Source of the DNA: Ligustrum vulgare
Taxonomy: Eukaryota > Streptophyta > Magnoliopsida > Lamiales > Oleaceae
Length of the DNA: 64,000 nucleotides
Assembly (NCBI GenBank): GCA_963555705.1
Contig: OY743190.1
Span: 33,090,929-33,154,928 of the forward strand
Reading direction: 5' to 3'
Part shown: in pieces, positions 63,056 to 64,000 of the stretch
Layout of the letters: the number at the start of each line of letters is the position of its first letter
Numbering within the stretch: the stretch's first letter is position 1
Made by a program: the position numbers and the translations under genes
The notes under the pieces: generated by a model
Told to the model about the DNA's origin: nothing
The model's database searches: none
The model's input: the letters and a program-made list of their open reading frames with translations, nothing else

Positions 63056-63943
63056 TCATTATTAATTTTGTTTGTTTAATATATTATTCCATATATTTTT
63101 GGCAAAAGTTACAAACCAACTTATTTTTCTAATTTAGTCAGTCTTACTAAGCTTAATATGAACCAAAATTCATATCAATATCCTCTATGTCTCATGATTC
63201 TACATTAAAAGGAATAAATTAAAATTCAGGCTTCTATCAATTCATATCATACTCAACATGTATATTTCACTTAAAGATTCATAACATATGAAGATTTCAT
63301 ACTTAACATGTCTTAATAAAATCGTAAATGACTTGCAAAACATATAACATACCTGGTTCGAGGAGTCAATACGTGGAGAGTGACATAGTAGAGTGATGAG
63401 TTAAAATATTTCATATAATCTTATTTTCCTTTAATCAACAATAATTTAATGTGGTTGTATCCAAATCAACATTTTCTTGAATCATAATTCCCAATTAATC
63501 ACAGTCTTCAAAACAAATCCAATATCGATATAGTAATTATCTCCCCATCAATAATTAATAACTTAACCCAAATAAAATTTATCGTCAAATCTTATTTTTC
63601 CTTTAGTCCCCGAACTTCTAGAAATTTATCAAAGACATCAATATAAACATCATATCACTAACTAATTATATTCCATAAAATTTTCAGGACATTACAAACT
63701 CCCTTGCTTAAAATGAATTTTGTCCTTGAAATTCGCACATCAAATTTCATCATGCTTTTCAAAATCATAACCATACTTGACATGTGAAAATTCAACTTTT
63801 TTTTTTTTATAATGAATAGTGATTTCGTTCACTGTTCATCATGAATAACACGTCGTTTTACTGTTCACGTGAATAGTGATTTTTTTTTTTTTTTTAAAGA
63901 AATAAAATTTCAAAAATCTACAGAATCGTTTTTAAAACTATTT
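63056..63943 (-). other. Non-coding DNA with a second LTR-start-like signal
   Basis: Near 63695 the minus strand reads AAGCAAGGGAGTT then TGTAATGTCCTG, preceded by CAAGGACAAAATTCATTTTA. This resembles the purine-tract/LTR start at 59.27 kb and suggests a related element nested here. The far end of that LTR was not found. Confidence 0.4.
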
Positions 63944-63955
63944 TCTCTGATACCA
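63944..63955 (-). other. Primer-binding site of the Gypsy-type element
   Basis: Minus-strand TGGTATCAGAGA, two bases after the LTR end, matches initiator tRNA-Met. Confidence 0.8.
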
Positions 63956-63957
63956 AC

Positions 63958-64000
63958 TGTGACGACCCGAATTCTCGACCATTCGAGTGCCACTAAAAGT
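63958..64000 (-). repeat. Start of the 5' LTR (continues outside the window)
   Basis: Identical over 43 bases to 57437-57479. Confidence 0.85.

Larger units (their letters stand above)
57437..64000 (-). mobile_element. Gypsy-type LTR element on the minus strand, interior replaced by non-retroviral ORFs; runs off the window
   Basis: The 43 bases TGTGACGACCCGAATTCT... recur identically at 57437-57479 and 63958-64000. On the minus strand the right copy ends ...GTCACA and is followed by GT and TGGTATCAGAGA (63955-63944), a tRNA-Met primer-binding site, so it is the 5' LTR. The left copy is the 3' LTR, preceded by a purine tract. The 4.7-kb interior has no gag or pol but carries the CRP-like and LOG-like ORFs on the opposite strand. 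A second LTR-start-like signal near 63695 suggests nesting. Confidence 0.7.

Overview
This is a gene-poor, AT-rich, repeat-laden stretch of nuclear DNA from a flowering plant, most likely a eudicot. The plant assignment rests on spliced or intact genes of angiosperm families: a DUF538 protein, a DYT1-type bHLH factor and a P-class PPR protein. It is also supported by fragments of an MPK6-like kinase and of plant organellar DNA polymerase I, by plant-type Copia, Gypsy, TRIM, Helitron, hAT and SINE elements, and by an endogenous pararetrovirus-like locus. No rRNA or intact tRNA gene was seen.

Layout. 0-2.9 kb: decayed 3' end of a Copia element with a complete 3' LTR. 2.9-6.9 kb: gene-free, with simple repeats and a perfect 38-bp fold-back (5.05-5.16 kb). 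6.97-7.55 kb: two-exon DUF538 gene. 8.73-9.68 kb (minus): four-exon DYT1-like bHLH gene with an apparent GC-AG intron. 10-13.4 kb: MITE-like DNA. 13.46-21.68 kb: a non-coding Gypsy-like element on the minus strand, rich in tandem repeats, carrying a nested TRIM (14.8-15.8 kb), one clean solo LTR with a target duplication (18.75-20.2 kb) and another LTR-like insertion. 21.7-26.6 kb: tandem repeats, a Helitron end and nested TIR elements. 26.71-27.93 kb: intact PPR gene with a telo-box.

28.2-37.6 kb: an endogenous caulimovirid-like locus arranged as two divergent partial genomes (a large inverted repeat). It keeps virus-type promoters and several small ORFs, and is interrupted by a hAT MITE (30 kb) and a Copia element with a perfect target duplication (31.5-36.2 kb). 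39.9-41.6 kb: Helitron helicase C-terminus and a Copia pol/LTR remnant. 42-44.9 kb: SINE and AT-rich repeats. 45.5-49.3 kb: a same-strand series of fragments from unrelated genes (MPK6-like, DNA polymerase I-like), upstream of a Helitron 3' end at 52.35 kb. 52.4-57.4 kb: AT-rich repeats and a second perfect 38-bp hairpin (56.16-56.25 kb).

57.4-64 kb: a Gypsy-type element on the minus strand (3' LTR 57437-59273; PBS and the edge of the 5' LTR at the window end). Its interior holds no gag-pol. Instead, on the opposite strand, it carries an intact ORF resembling the cysteine-rich nucleic-acid-binding proteins of carla-like RNA viruses, followed by an intronless LONELY GUY (LOG) cytokinin-activating-enzyme ORF with a one-base frameshift, and then three related stem-loops. 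This virus-like CRP plus LOG module is the most unusual content of the window.
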